A stretch of 64,000 nucleotides of DNA, taken from Novosphingobium sp. PP1Y (GTDB taxonomy: Bacteria > Pseudomonadota > Alphaproteobacteria > Sphingomonadales > Sphingomonadaceae). Each line of letters begins with the position of its first letter. The stretch's first letter is position 1. The DNA is taken from the NCBI RefSeq assembly GCF_000253255.1, contig NC_015580.1, positions 2,493,001 to 2,557,000 of the forward strand, written 5' to 3'. A program made the position numbers and the translations under genes. Shown in pieces: positions 25,619 to 35,044 of this stretch. Under the pieces are notes generated by a model. That model made no database searches. It was not told the origin of the DNA and was given only the letters and a program-made list of their open reading frames with translations.

Positions 25619-27988
25619 TCAGATTTTCGCGCTTCTCAGGCGCAGCGCGTTCGTGACGACCGAGATCGACGACGCGCTCATCGCGAACGCGGCGAATATC
25701 GGGCTGATCAGGATGCCGAAGAAGGGGTACAGCAAGCCCGCCGCCACCGGCACGCCGGCGGCGTTGTAGATCAGGGCGAAGAACAGGTTCTGGCGGATAT
25801 TGCGCATGGTCGCCCGCGCCAGCCTACGCGCGCGGACAATCCCGTCGAGATTGCCCTTCACCAGCGTGATGCCGGCACTTTCGATGGCGACGTCCGCTCC
25901 CGTTCCCATGGCGATGCCGACATCGGCCTGGGCAAGGGCTGGTGCATCGTTCACGCCGTCGCCGGCCATGGCGACCTTGCGCCCTTCGGCCTGAAGCTCC
26001 TGGATAATGCGCGCCTTGTCCTCGGGCAGCACGTCGGCGCGAATTTCGTCGATGCCGAGCCGCGCGGCCACCGCCCTGGCGGTGCGTTCATTGTCGCCCG
26101 TTGCCATGATGATGCGGAAGCCCAGCTTGTGGAGCGCTTCAAGCGCGGCGGGCGTCGTTTCCTTCACCGGGTCGGCGACGCTGACGAGGCCGGCGACTGC
26201 GCCGTCCAGCATCACGAACATCACTGTCTCGCCCTGATCGCGATGGGAATTGGCCTTCTCGGTCAGTTCGGCCGCCTCGAGGCCCAGATCGGTGACGAGC
26301 TTGAGGTTGCCGAGCGCGACACTATTGCCATCGACCACGCCTTTCACGCCCTTGCCTGTGACCGCCTCGAAGTCGCTCGCTTCGCCCAGTGCCACTCCGC
26401 GCTCCTCCGCGCCCGCGACGATCGCTTCGGCCAGAGGATGTTCGGAGCCCCTTTCAAGCGTTGCCGCCAGGCGCAGGACTTCGGCTTCATCGTGTCCCGG
26501 TTCGGGCAGGACGGAAACCAGCTTCGGCTTGCCCAGGGTCAAGGTTCCGGTCTTGTCGACCATCAGCGTATCGACCTTTTCGAAGCGTTCCAGCGCTTCG
26601 GCATTCTTGATCAGCACGCCGGCCTGCGCGCCGCGCCCCGTCGCGGTCATAATTGACATCGGCGTGGCGAGGCCAAGCGCGCAAGGGCAGGCGATGATCA
26701 GCACGGCGACGGCTGCGATCAGCGCATAGGACAGCGCGGGCGCGGGGCCCCAGAAGGCCCAGCCGATGAAGGACAGGATCGCGATGCCAATGACCACCGG
26801 CACGAACCAGCCCGAGACCTTGTCGGCATATTTCTGGATCGGCGCGCGCGAGCGCTGGGCATTGGCGACCATTTCGACGATCTGCGAAAGCATGGTGTCG
26901 GCACCGACACGGGTAGCCTCGATGACCAGGCTGCCGGTGCCGTTGATGGTCGCGCCGGTGACGGGATCGCCGGCGACCTTCTCCACCGGTACCGGTTCAC
27001 CGCTGATCATGCTCTCATCGACCGAGGAACGACCGTCAGTGACGACCCCGTCGACCGGCACCTTGTCGCCGGGTCGCACGCGCAGGCGATCTCCGACCAG
27101 CACGTCTTCGAGCGGGATTTCCTCCTCACTGCCGTCCTCGCGGATCACGCGCGCGGTCTTCGCCGCAAGATCGAGCAGCGCGCGGATCGCCTTGCCGGTT
27201 CCCTCACGCGCACGCAGTTCCATCACCTGGCCCAGCAGCACCAGCGTGACGATGACCGCCGCAGCCTCGAAATAGACCCCGACATGCCCTTCCGCATCGC
27301 GGAAGCCATCGGGGAATATGCCCGGCGCAATCACTGCGACGACGCTGAAAGCCCAGGCGGCCATGACGCCCATGCCGATCAGCGAGAACATGTTGAGGTT
27401 CAGCGTGCGGAAGGAGCTCCATCCCCGCACAAGAAACGGCCAGCCGCACCACAGGACGACCGGCGTGCCGAGCACCAGTTCGATCCACAGTGTCGCGCGT
27501 TCGCCGAAAATCTCCCTGACGCCACCTAGGCCGAGGTAAGGCCCCATGGTGAAGACCAGCAGCGGAAGCGTTAGCGCCGTGCCGATCCAGAAGCGCCGCG
27601 TGAAATCCACGAGTTCAGGATTGGGCCCTTCCTCCACCATCGCCGCGGATTCGAGCTCCAGCCCCATGCCGCAGATCGGGCAGGAACCGGGCTTCGTCTG
27701 ACGAACCTGCGGATGCATCGGGCAGGTGTAGACCGACCCGGAATATCCGGCCGGCACCTTGTCGTAGCGCTTGTCGTCCGCTACGACCTTGGCGTCTGCG
27801 GAATGGGGATCGTGGCTATGGCAGCATGCGTGGTCGTCCTTCGCTTGGTCGCTACCTTCCGGCACGAGATGCATCCCGCACTTGGGGCAATCTCCCGGCC
27901 CCTCCTGCCGCACTTCAGGGTGCATCGGGCAAGTGTAGATCGTGTGCTCGCTTGCCTCGTGGTGCTGGTGATGGGTGTGGTCGTTCAT
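25619..27988 (-). CDS. Copper-type P1B ATPase with two N-terminal CxxC-like metal-binding modules
   Basis: 789 residues from the ATG at 27986-27988 (AAGGTGA upstream). Two heavy-metal-binding repeats near the N-terminus read YTCPMHPEVRQEGPGDCPKC and YTCPMHPQVRQTKPGSCPIC, separated by a His-rich linker. Then eight membrane helices, the actuator SGEPVPVEK, the CPC transport motif IIACPCALGLATP, the phosphorylation DKTGTLTLGKP, and the hinge GDGVNDAPAL. Exports Cu+ or Ag+ using ATP. It begins 5 bp after the PRPP-synthetase-like gene, so it closes the RNase-phosphorylase-Prs operon. Complete and probably functional. Confidence 0.95.
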   Translation of the reverse strand: MNDHTHHQHHEASEHTIYTCPMHPEVRQEGPGDCPKCGMHLVPEGSDQAKDDHACCHSHDPHSADAKVVADDKRYDKVPAGYSGSVYTCPMHPQVRQTKPGSCPICGMGLELESAAMVEEGPNPELVDFTRRFWIGTALTLPLLVFTMGPYLGLGGVREIFGERATLWIELVLGTPVVLWCGWPFLVRGWSSFRTLNLNMFSLIGMGVMAAWAFSVVAVIAPGIFPDGFRDAEGHVGVYFEAAAVIVTLVLLGQVMELRAREGTGKAIRALLDLAAKTARVIREDGSEEEIPLEDVLVGDRLRVRPGDKVPVDGVVTDGRSSVDESMISGEPVPVEKVAGDPVTGATINGTGSLVIEATRVGADTMLSQIVEMVANAQRSRAPIQKYADKVSGWFVPVVIGIAILSFIGWAFWGPAPALSYALIAAVAVLIIACPCALGLATPMSIMTATGRGAQAGVLIKNAEALERFEKVDTLMVDKTGTLTLGKPKLVSVLPEPGHDEAEVLRLAATLERGSEHPLAEAIVAGAEERGVALGEASDFEAVTGKGVKGVVDGNSVALGNLKLVTDLGLEAAELTEKANSHRDQGETVMFVMLDGAVAGLVSVADPVKETTPAALEALHKLGFRIIMATGDNERTARAVAARLGIDEIRADVLPEDKARIIQELQAEGRKVAMAGDGVNDAPALAQADVGIAMGTGADVAIESAGITLVKGNLDGIVRARRLARATMRNIRQNLFFALIYNAAGVPVAAGLLYPFFGILISPIFAAFAMSASSISVVTNALRLRSAKI

Positions 27989-27993
27989 ACAGG

Positions 27994-28920
27994 TCACCTT
28001 GTCGTTCGTGTTGCGGCCCGCCTGATCGGTGGATTGCCGCCTTGCAGGTCGCTGGCAGCGTCAGCCAGTACCCGCGCAAGTGATACCGCATTGCTGGCAT
28101 GCGGAATGGAGTTCGTCGTCACGACCCGTGATGCGCCCGCCGCAAGAATATCGTCATGGGCATTGCCGGCAAAGACTGCATGGATCACGACGCAGATCGG
28201 CGGCCTGGTTCCTGCTGCGAGCAGTCGTTCGATCGCCTGGATCAGTGTCCGCCCCGACGAGGCGATATCATCGAGTATCACGGGTGTTCCGGTCCGCAGC
28301 GCCTCACTGTGCGGTACGCTGACCTCGACGCTGCGATCGCCGCTGCGGCGCTTTTCGAGGACTTCATAGGGCCGGTCCGCGAGCCGGGCGACTTCAGATA
28401 CCCATTGCCGGCTCTCGCTGTCGGGACCGAGCAGCACCGCATCGGGCACATTTGCGGCGATCCATTCGGCGAGCAGGGGGGCAGTCTCAATCCGGCGAAC
28501 CGGAATGTCGAACAGGCCCTCGAGCGAATGGATCCGGTGCAGATGCGGATCTGCCGTTACCAGCCAGTCGAAGCTCTCCTCCAGAAAGCGGGCGAATAGG
28601 GGAGCGCTGACCGCCTGACCTTCGGCAAATCGCCGGTCCTGGCGCATATAGGCGAGATAGGGCGCGATCAGCCCGACGCGGCGAGCCCCCAGTTCCCTGG
28701 CTGTTTCTGCTGCAAATCGCAGGGGCAGGGCCAGCGGATCGGGGTCGCGTAGGGTGGCGAGAATAGCGGCATCCTCGCCGGTAAGGTCGCCAGGCAACGT
28801 CACGAGGCACTCGCCATCCGGGAAGCGGTGGACATCGACTTCCCCCGTCTGTGCTCCGGATAGCGCGGCGATGGCTTCGCCCAGGGGCATCATGCCTGGA
28901 AATGCCAGGATACGGGTCAC
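27994..28920 (-). CDS. prs: Ribose-phosphate pyrophosphokinase-like protein
   Basis: 308 residues, starting at a GTG (28918-28920) that overlaps the stop of the upstream gene by 4 bases. Prs hallmarks are DVHRFPDGECLVTLPG, PYLAYMRQDR, a DPHLHRIHSLEG block and the PRPP loop VILDDIASSGRTL (DDMIDTAGT in canonical enzymes). Family reaction: ribose-5-phosphate plus ATP to PRPP and AMP. The altered loop and operon context suggest a specialised form, possibly linked to ribose phosphates made by the neighbouring phosphorylase; that is inference. Confidence 0.85.
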   Translation of the reverse strand: MTRILAFPGMMPLGEAIAALSGAQTGEVDVHRFPDGECLVTLPGDLTGEDAAILATLRDPDPLALPLRFAAETARELGARRVGLIAPYLAYMRQDRRFAEGQAVSAPLFARFLEESFDWLVTADPHLHRIHSLEGLFDIPVRRIETAPLLAEWIAANVPDAVLLGPDSESRQWVSEVARLADRPYEVLEKRRSGDRSVEVSVPHSEALRTGTPVILDDIASSGRTLIQAIERLLAAGTRPPICVVIHAVFAGNAHDDILAAGASRVVTTNSIPHASNAVSLARVLADAASDLQGGNPPIRRAATRTTR

Positions 28921-30428
28921 GGCGCCTCTCCGATCCGGAAGGGAGAAGCGCCCGAACGGGCATAGTCCTGCGCCCAGCCAAGCTCGCCTGGCGTTTCCGC
29001 GTGTATCTCGTAGAGCGGCTGGCCTGCCTCGATCACATCGCCCGGCCGTGCGAGCAGACGTACGCCGGCGTGCTTGCGGCCGGGAGCACCGGCCAGTTTC
29101 GCGATCTTGGCGATGCGGCGGTTGTCGATCTCCCTGATCGCGCCGCCTACCCTGGCTGATTCGATGGATTGGTGAGGTGCGCTGCCCGGTTCGCGAAATC
29201 CGCCCTGGGCCTCGCAGATGGAAAGGAATTTCGCTTCGGCCGCGCCGCTGTCGAGGAGGTTCCTTGCCCTCTCGCGACCCTTTCCGCCGTTCGCTTCGGC
29301 CAGGTCGAGCAAGGCGCCTGCCAGGTCCAGCGCTCTTTCGCGCAAGTCTATCGGGCCATCAGGATCACGCCTCAGGACCGCAAGCAGGTCGTGGGCCTCA
29401 AGCGCCGGGCCGATACCACGCCCCACCGGGGCCGATCCGTCGCTGACATGGATTCGCAGGGATAGGCCGATCGCCTGACCGACAGCATGCAGTCGCTCGG
29501 ACAGCGTTCGTGCAGCCCCATCCGTTCGGACCTTGGCCGTGGGACCGACCGGCATGTCGATCAGCACATGGGTTGAACCCGCTGCCGCCTTCTTGGAGAG
29601 CACGCTGGCGACAAGCTGACCGTCGCTGTCGAAATCGAGCGGCCGCTCGATCCGGATCAGCAGATCGTCGGCGGGACTGAGATCGAGGCCACCGCCCCAC
29701 ACGACGCAGCCGCCTTCGGTCTCGACCACGCGGCGCATGGCTGCAATGTCGAGCGCGACCGGCGCCAGAACTTCCATCGTGTCGGCAGTGCCGGCTGGAG
29801 AGGTAATCGCGCGGCTCGAGGTTTTCGGGATCCTGTACCCCGCGGCGGCAACGATTGCCACGACGATGGGGGTCGTCCGGTTGCCCGGCAGTCCGCCGAC
29901 GCAATGTTTGTCGAGGACCAGCCCCGCACCCCAGTCAAGCGTCTTTCCCGCGCCGTGCATGGCACGGGTGAGCGCGATCGTTTCGGCAATATCGAGGCGG
30001 TCACCGGCACAAGCCGTGATGAAAGCGGCAAGATCGAGATCGGACAGGCGGTGCGCCACTGTATCGCCGATGATTGCCTTGAAGCCGTCGGCATCGAGGC
30101 GCTGCCCGTAAACCTTGGAGCGGATCGCGGAAGCTGAGGCAGGCGGCTCCGGATGTGAGAAAATCGCATGCTCACCGATCTTCGCGCCAAGCGCTAACCA
30201 CGCGGTCTCACTGAGCGCCGCTGTATCGGGTGGCAGCCAGTCTGCATCGGTAACGACATTGAGCGCCGCAACGATCGACCGCTGGCCAAGAGCGATCTCT
30301 ACTTGTGTGAGCGCCGAGAATCCTTCGGCCCGGCACAGATGGCAGTCCTCGCGCATGTAGACGACCGGCTGACGATAGGTGTCGATACCGGCCCGGATCA
30401 GGGGAATCGTGTGCACATCCAAGGTCAT
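28917..30428 (-). CDS. AMP phosphorylase/thymidine phosphorylase family enzyme
   Basis: 503 residues with an ~85-residue N-terminal extension beyond the classical thymidine phosphorylase core, as in archaeal AMP phosphorylases, whose length it matches. Core motifs include DKHCVGGLPGNRTTP (the KHSxGG-like loop), TSSRAITSPAGTADTME and VLIDMPVGPTAKV. It would phosphorolyse a nucleoside or nucleoside monophosphate to base plus ribose-1-phosphate or ribose-1,5-bisphosphate. Overlaps the RNase stop by 4 bases and the Prs start by 4 bases, so the three are translationally coupled. Confidence 0.88.
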   Translation of the reverse strand: MTLDVHTIPLIRAGIDTYRQPVVYMREDCHLCRAEGFSALTQVEIALGQRSIVAALNVVTDADWLPPDTAALSETAWLALGAKIGEHAIFSHPEPPASASAIRSKVYGQRLDADGFKAIIGDTVAHRLSDLDLAAFITACAGDRLDIAETIALTRAMHGAGKTLDWGAGLVLDKHCVGGLPGNRTTPIVVAIVAAAGYRIPKTSSRAITSPAGTADTMEVLAPVALDIAAMRRVVETEGGCVVWGGGLDLSPADDLLIRIERPLDFDSDGQLVASVLSKKAAAGSTHVLIDMPVGPTAKVRTDGAARTLSERLHAVGQAIGLSLRIHVSDGSAPVGRGIGPALEAHDLLAVLRRDPDGPIDLRERALDLAGALLDLAEANGGKGRERARNLLDSGAAEAKFLSICEAQGGFREPGSAPHQSIESARVGGAIREIDNRRIAKIAKLAGAPGRKHAGVRLLARPGDVIEAGQPLYEIHAETPGELGWAQDYARSGASPFRIGEAP

Positions 30429-31813
30429 CTCGGCTTCCGGATGCTGACCCGCTCGAGATGTTCAGGTACGCGCACATTCCATCCGAGCTCGTGGTCAATG
30501 CGGAAGCGCAGGGCATCGGCGCTGTCCGGTTCGCCATGGGTGACATAGGTCATTTCCGGCGGCTTGGCCTGTCCCATCCAGCCCAGCAACTCGTTGGCGT
30601 CGGCATGACCCGATATGCCCTCAAGTTGAATCACTTCGGCGCGGATTTCGATCTCGCGCCCGAAGAGCCGCAAATGCCGCTCGCCTCTGGCGAGCACAGC
30701 GCCCCTCGTGCCACCCGCCTGGAAGCCGCTCAGCACGATCGCGTTCTTGGGATCGGGCCCAAAACTGACCAGATGGTGCATGACCCGGCCGCCCGCGAGC
30801 ATGCCGCTTGCGGAAATGATGATCATCGGCCCCGTGCGGCGGTTGAGCTCCTTCGATTCCTCGACCGTTCGCACGCGTTCGGCGAGGTTGAACATGGCCT
30901 TGCAGTCTTCCCAGCTGACGTGGTGCTCATCGTGGTGGTTGTGGTAGATTTCGGTCGCATCGACGCCCATCGGACTGTTGAGATAGACCGGTATGTAGGG
31001 AATGGCGCCCCGCTCTCGCAGCTGTGCGATCTGCAACATAACGCCCTGGATACGGCCCACGGCGAAAGCGGGGATCACGATCGCCCCGCCGCGCCGTGCG
31101 ACCCGGTTGATAACCTCCGCCAGTTCGGCTTCGGGATCATTCTGCGGGTGAACGCGGTTGCCATAGGTGGATTCGGTCACGAGAATGTCGGCGCCTGGAT
31201 ATGGCCGTGGCCCGTGCATCAACGGGTCGGTTTCGCGTCCGACATCTCCGCTGAAGTGTACCGTGCGCCCGTCGACGGTCACCTGGATCTGCGCCGCGCC
31301 GAGCAGGTGCCCCGCCGGAATGAAGCGGGCTGAGATGCCGTCTCCGAGGTCAAGAACCTTGTCGAAAGGCGTTTCCCGGAAATGGTCCAGCGCCGCGCGG
31401 GCATCCTCGAGTGTGTAGAGTGGCTTCGGGTTCGCGTGCCTGGAATAACCCTTGCGCTTTGCATAGCGGGCCTCTTCCTCCTGCAGGTGCCCGCTGTCGG
31501 GAAGCAGCAGGCCGCAGAGTTCGGCGGTGGCCGGCGTGCAATGGATATGGCCCTGGAAGCCGTTTCGGACCAGCGCGGGCAGATAGCCGGAATGGTCGAG
31601 ATGGGCGTGTGTGAGAAGGACTCTGTCTATTGACTTTGGCGGAACGGGGAACGGATTCCAGTTGCGTAGCCTTAACTGCTTGTATCCCTGGAACAGCCCG
31701 CAATCTACAAGAATGCGCCGACCGTTGGCCTCGATCAGATAGCGTGAGCCGGTGACCGTTCCTGTCGCGCCAAGAAAACTGAGCGAGGGTTCATGAGCAG
31801 CATTCATATTCAT
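30425..31813 (-). CDS. Metallo-beta-lactamase/beta-CASP ribonuclease-like protein
   Basis: 462 residues. The MBL motif HAHLDHSGYLP at ~85-95, TGSRYLIE early, and HFSGDVGRE are followed by a beta-CASP domain with the A-C motifs (ESTYGNR, IIISASGMLAGGR, ISGHADANELLGW) and a terminal RMMBL segment. Homologues process or degrade RNA using two zinc ions. ATG at 31811-31813, or 31807 which has a better-placed GAGG. First gene of a four-gene operon that converts RNA-derived nucleotides to sugar phosphates and PRPP. Confidence 0.92.
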   Translation of the reverse strand: MNMNAAHEPSLSFLGATGTVTGSRYLIEANGRRILVDCGLFQGYKQLRLRNWNPFPVPPKSIDRVLLTHAHLDHSGYLPALVRNGFQGHIHCTPATAELCGLLLPDSGHLQEEEARYAKRKGYSRHANPKPLYTLEDARAALDHFRETPFDKVLDLGDGISARFIPAGHLLGAAQIQVTVDGRTVHFSGDVGRETDPLMHGPRPYPGADILVTESTYGNRVHPQNDPEAELAEVINRVARRGGAIVIPAFAVGRIQGVMLQIAQLRERGAIPYIPVYLNSPMGVDATEIYHNHHDEHHVSWEDCKAMFNLAERVRTVEESKELNRRTGPMIIISASGMLAGGRVMHHLVSFGPDPKNAIVLSGFQAGGTRGAVLARGERHLRLFGREIEIRAEVIQLEGISGHADANELLGWMGQAKPPEMTYVTHGEPDSADALRFRIDHELGWNVRVPEHLERVSIRKPR

Positions 31814-31907
31814 CCTCTCGTTTAATAATCATTCGGTAAGCATGGCGTGTGCATGTCCGTTTTGTCGTCCAAGCAGCTAATTTGAAACCATGGCAGAACG
31901 AGTTGAC

Positions 31908-32870
31908 TCAAGAATTTTGTGGTCGCAAAGGTGCCATCTTACGGCCCCCCACTACGAGCGCGAACAATCGATCGATGTCTTCTGGAAAGGCGAGGTCGGT
32001 TCCTGGGGTCAGAACGGCAGCGGAGCCCGCGGCCATGCCGTATCGGAAGGCGTCGACTGGCTCCTGCCCAACAGTTAGTGCGTAAACCATGGCGGCGAGG
32101 AAGCTATCGCCAGCTCCGACCGCACTTTTCGCCTCGATGGGTAAGGCGGGCAAGTGCAGGGTGCCATCCTGCCAAGCCAGCAAGGCACCTCTGTGACCCA
32201 TGGTAACCGCAATTAGCTCGGCTTGTCCCTTGTCGATGATGGCCGTGGCCGCCGCACCGATTTCCTCGACGGATTCAAGATCACGGCCAACGAGCTGGCG
32301 CAATTCGCCCAGACTCGGCTTGACGAGTAAAACACGGCCTCCGGCCAGCCCGTCTTTCAATGCATCCCCGGAGGTGTCGAGTATTGTCCGAATTCCACGC
32401 TTTTGCATGATCCTGACCACACGGGCATAGAAATCGGAAGGAACGCCGGGCGGCAGCGACCCGCTTGCCACAAGATGACTGCAATCCGCTTCGGCAAGCC
32501 GGTCGAGGCAATCCTGCCATTCTTCCGCCGCCACCGGTGGTCCCGGCGGCGTAAAGCGGTATTCCTTGCCGCTTTCGCGTTCCAGCACCGCAGCGGCGAT
32601 TCGCGTATCATGTTCGATGGGAATGCGTGTGCGCACCAGTTGATGCAAATCGACGAGACCGTCGAGTGCCGCGCTGGTCGCGCCGCCTGACAGGTAATAG
32701 CAACGTGCGGTGCCGCCCAGACGGCAGAAGACCCGGGCTACGTTGATGCCGCCGCCGCCCGGAGCATAGCGTTCGTTGCGGGTGCGCATCTTGCGCGTGT
32801 GAAAAACGCTTTCAACCTCGTAGGAGACATCGATGGTCGGGTTCATTGTCAGGGTGGCTATCGTTTTCAT
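31908..32870 (-). CDS. 1-phosphofructokinase/PfkB-family hexose kinase
   Basis: 320 residues from ATG 32868-32870. N-terminal TLTMNPTIDVSYEVE is the LacC/FruK-type signature; GGGGINVARVFCRLGG binds sugar, and AVGAGDSFLAAMVYAL carries the catalytic Asp and anion hole. Likely phosphorylates fructose-1-P, fructose-6-P or tagatose-6-P with ATP. Start precedes no strong site. It lies 94 bp upstream of the RNase operon on the same strand, so it may share transcription. Confidence 0.9.
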   Translation of the reverse strand: MKTIATLTMNPTIDVSYEVESVFHTRKMRTRNERYAPGGGGINVARVFCRLGGTARCYYLSGGATSAALDGLVDLHQLVRTRIPIEHDTRIAAAVLERESGKEYRFTPPGPPVAAEEWQDCLDRLAEADCSHLVASGSLPPGVPSDFYARVVRIMQKRGIRTILDTSGDALKDGLAGGRVLLVKPSLGELRQLVGRDLESVEEIGAAATAIIDKGQAELIAVTMGHRGALLAWQDGTLHLPALPIEAKSAVGAGDSFLAAMVYALTVGQEPVDAFRYGMAAGSAAVLTPGTDLAFPEDIDRLFALVVGGRKMAPLRPQNS

Positions 32871-33047
32871 GGAAATGTCCGTTTCGTCGTATGTGTGCAG
32901 GCTTGACGGCGCGTGATGATCCTTCGCCAAATCATGCGCAGTCGACGTTCCGGAACAGCTCGGCCGAACCTGCCGTCGCTGCCCACCCATCGCCCGGCAA
33001 ATTGCCAAGCGTCCGAACAGTCCGCTGCCTCGCCCACCAGTTGGTGA

Positions 33048-33470
33048 TCAACACCCGTGATGCCGGTGGCGAGTTCGCCCGCCACCATCTTCGCCTCCAA
33101 CCGGGATTCCCTGCACCTTGTTGGCGTAATTCTGCGGCGCGACCTCGAAACGGTCGCGGTTCTCCTTCGACGCGAAATAATATGCTCTTCCCTGATAGAC
33201 CGATGTGATCGCGTCAGCCGTGCGTACCGCGGCTCCGCTCACCGGATCCACCACGGTCTCTGGGAGCTGCTGCGGCCAGGGCGCGGCCCTGCGATCAGCA
33301 GCATCATCCGAATCGCGATGGTGATGATGCCCATGATTGGCGCCGAGGTCGAAGCTGCCATGTCCGCCATGACCAAAGCCGCCGTGCCCGCGGCCTCGCC
33401 GCAAGAGAAAGAATGCCACGACCGCAATGGCGATCAGGATCCAGCTCCAATTCTGCGTCAGCTCTTGCAT
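33048..33470 (-). CDS. Membrane-anchored YHS-like protein lacking the core cysteines
   Basis: 140 residues from ATG 33468-33470 (AGGATTCGAG upstream). One membrane helix (WSWILIAIAVVAFFLLRRG), a Gly/His linker (GHGGFGHGGHG, HGHHHHRD), then a YHS fold in which DPVCGM has become DPVSGAAV and the second motif is YQGRAYYFASKENRDRF. The metal-binding Cys and Met positions are lost. Same architecture as the gene at 12.2 kb, so this looks like a paralogue that kept the fold but not the site; the His-rich linker may still bind metal. Confidence 0.8.
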   Translation of the reverse strand: MQELTQNWSWILIAIAVVAFFLLRRGRGHGGFGHGGHGSFDLGANHGHHHHRDSDDAADRRAAPWPQQLPETVVDPVSGAAVRTADAITSVYQGRAYYFASKENRDRFEVAPQNYANKVQGIPVGGEDGGGRTRHRHHGC

Positions 33471-33589
33471 CTCGAATCCTCCACACTCCCTTTTTGGACC
33501 TGGCGCTCGCGGAACGCCTTTCCCGTATGTGAGAGGCGCACCCGACCGGTCATGCGATCCGCTTCCAGTGTCGTTCTGGCTCAATGGCC

Positions 33590-34265
33590 TCCAACGAAGA
33601 GACGCTGTCGGGCTGATCTCGTTACAGTCGTGAGGTCGGTCTGGGCGAATTTTGCTCCGCCTTCAAAAAGGCGCGTTGTCGCGGAGGGTAGGTGAAGGAG
33701 AAGCAGCATGAGGGAGCAAATCCCGGTGATGATGGCCAGTGCCGCCGTTGCGGCAAAGGCCAACTGAGCTCTCGAACGAGCTGCGGTAGCAAGCCCCTTC
33801 GGCCGACCCCGGAAACAAACCGGCCGCAGCTGCGATGCCGAGCCAGGCAAGTCCGTCGCGCCCGCCACGCCTTGTTTGGGGCGCTGTCGCCCATCATGAC
33901 CGATGCCACAGGGCTGATCGCAGCAGCGAATGGTTCCGACAGCAAAGGCCGATAATACCTCCGAGCGAAGCGACGCCAAGTAAGCTGACACCATAGCCCA
34001 GCAGCCCAGCGGCGATCACCGACCGCCGGCCGTGCCGATCCGAGAGCCAGCCCCACATCGGAACAAACAGGAAGAAGGCAAATGTGTACAACGAGGACGC
34101 CATACCCGTGTGTCTGGCTACCGCCCTCGCAGCGAGGGTTGCATCAGCCGCCTGGATAAGGGATGCAAGAATGGGAAGGATGGCACTGCAGCCGAACCAG
34201 ACGACAAAGACCGCAACCAGCAGCGAGGCAAGCGCCAGGGGGCCGGATGCTAGCGGAGACATCAT
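33590..34265 (-). pseudogene. MFS transporter, frameshifted and truncated
   Basis: The N-terminal frame (34265-33894) shows MFS helices and the loop motif GWLSDRHGRRSVIAAGLLGY. After a shift the next frame continues with FAAAISPVASVMMGDSAPNK, and a second shift leads to AFAATAALAIITGICSLMLL. Only the first half of a 12-helix transporter is present, so it is a decayed drug-efflux-like gene. Confidence 0.75.
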
Positions 34266-34359
34266 CTGGTGGTAAACAGCTCAGGCGTCATTCCGTATCC
34301 TCCCGCGATGAATAGCGGCTCTGATGCCCGCATGCAGATCAGCCGGTCCTAGTAGCGCT

Positions 34360-35043
34360 TCAAAGCTCGATGACCTTGTCGGGCAGCTCGTTGGGGTTCT
34401 CCGCGCTTGGCGGAAAATGTGTCGCCAGCAGTGTCCCAACGCGTTCGACGGCTTCGACTAGACCTGTTGCTATCTCCTTGCGCTTGACGCCGGTGATTAT
34501 GGCGGCAACCGCATCGGCCCAAGCATCTGGCGGAACTCTCGTGTAGATTCCCTCATCGGCGATGACCTCGACTTGCCGGTCGCTGAGCGAGACGAAGATG
34601 AGCACGCCGGTGCGCCTAGCGGTCCGACGCAAGCCCATGGCTCGGAATTGCTCGAGCGCCGAGTTATGGACATGTTTGCGCCGAACGCGCTGAGGCGTGA
34701 GAAACCGAGAAACCGGCGGGACAAGCGTGAGGCCATATGTCACGATGAACAACGCGATAGGTAGTACGGTGTATCCGAGCCCGAAACGGTGATAGGCGAT
34801 CGTCATTGCGTCCTCCCAATGACCAGGCTGCCAGCCAGGGGGCATCATCATCCCGATATTGATTCCCGTGAGCCACAGAAGATAGGGTATAAGCAGGGCA
34901 ATAGCGGCAGCCCAGCCCAGCGCCACATGCGGATAGTAGCTGTCAGCCTCGCTTAAGACGCACAGGATTTCACCGGAGGTGCCGATTTCCGCGCGGTGGA
35001 TGGCATCCGCGACCTGCTGGTTTTCGGTATTACTTAATATCAT
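34360..35043 (-). CDS. TPM-domain membrane protein (second of the LemA operon)
   Basis: 227 residues from ATG 35041-35043 (GGAGGCTGG upstream). N-terminal part of a TPM fold (ADAIHRAEIGTSGEILCVL), two helices (LGWAAAIALLIPYLLWL, TVLPIALFIVTYGLTLV), then RTGVLIFVSLSDRQVEVIAD and a C-terminal ERVGTLLATHFP. TPM proteins pair with LemA in many bacteria and have links to envelope maintenance and photosystem repair. Its start follows the stop of the TPM gene upstream with one base between. Confidence 0.85.
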   Translation of the reverse strand: MILSNTENQQVADAIHRAEIGTSGEILCVLSEADSYYPHVALGWAAAIALLIPYLLWLTGINIGMMMPPGWQPGHWEDAMTIAYHRFGLGYTVLPIALFIVTYGLTLVPPVSRFLTPQRVRRKHVHNSALEQFRAMGLRRTARRTGVLIFVSLSDRQVEVIADEGIYTRVPPDAWADAVAAIITGVKRKEIATGLVEAVERVGTLLATHFPPSAENPNELPDKVIEL

Positions 35044-35044
35044 C

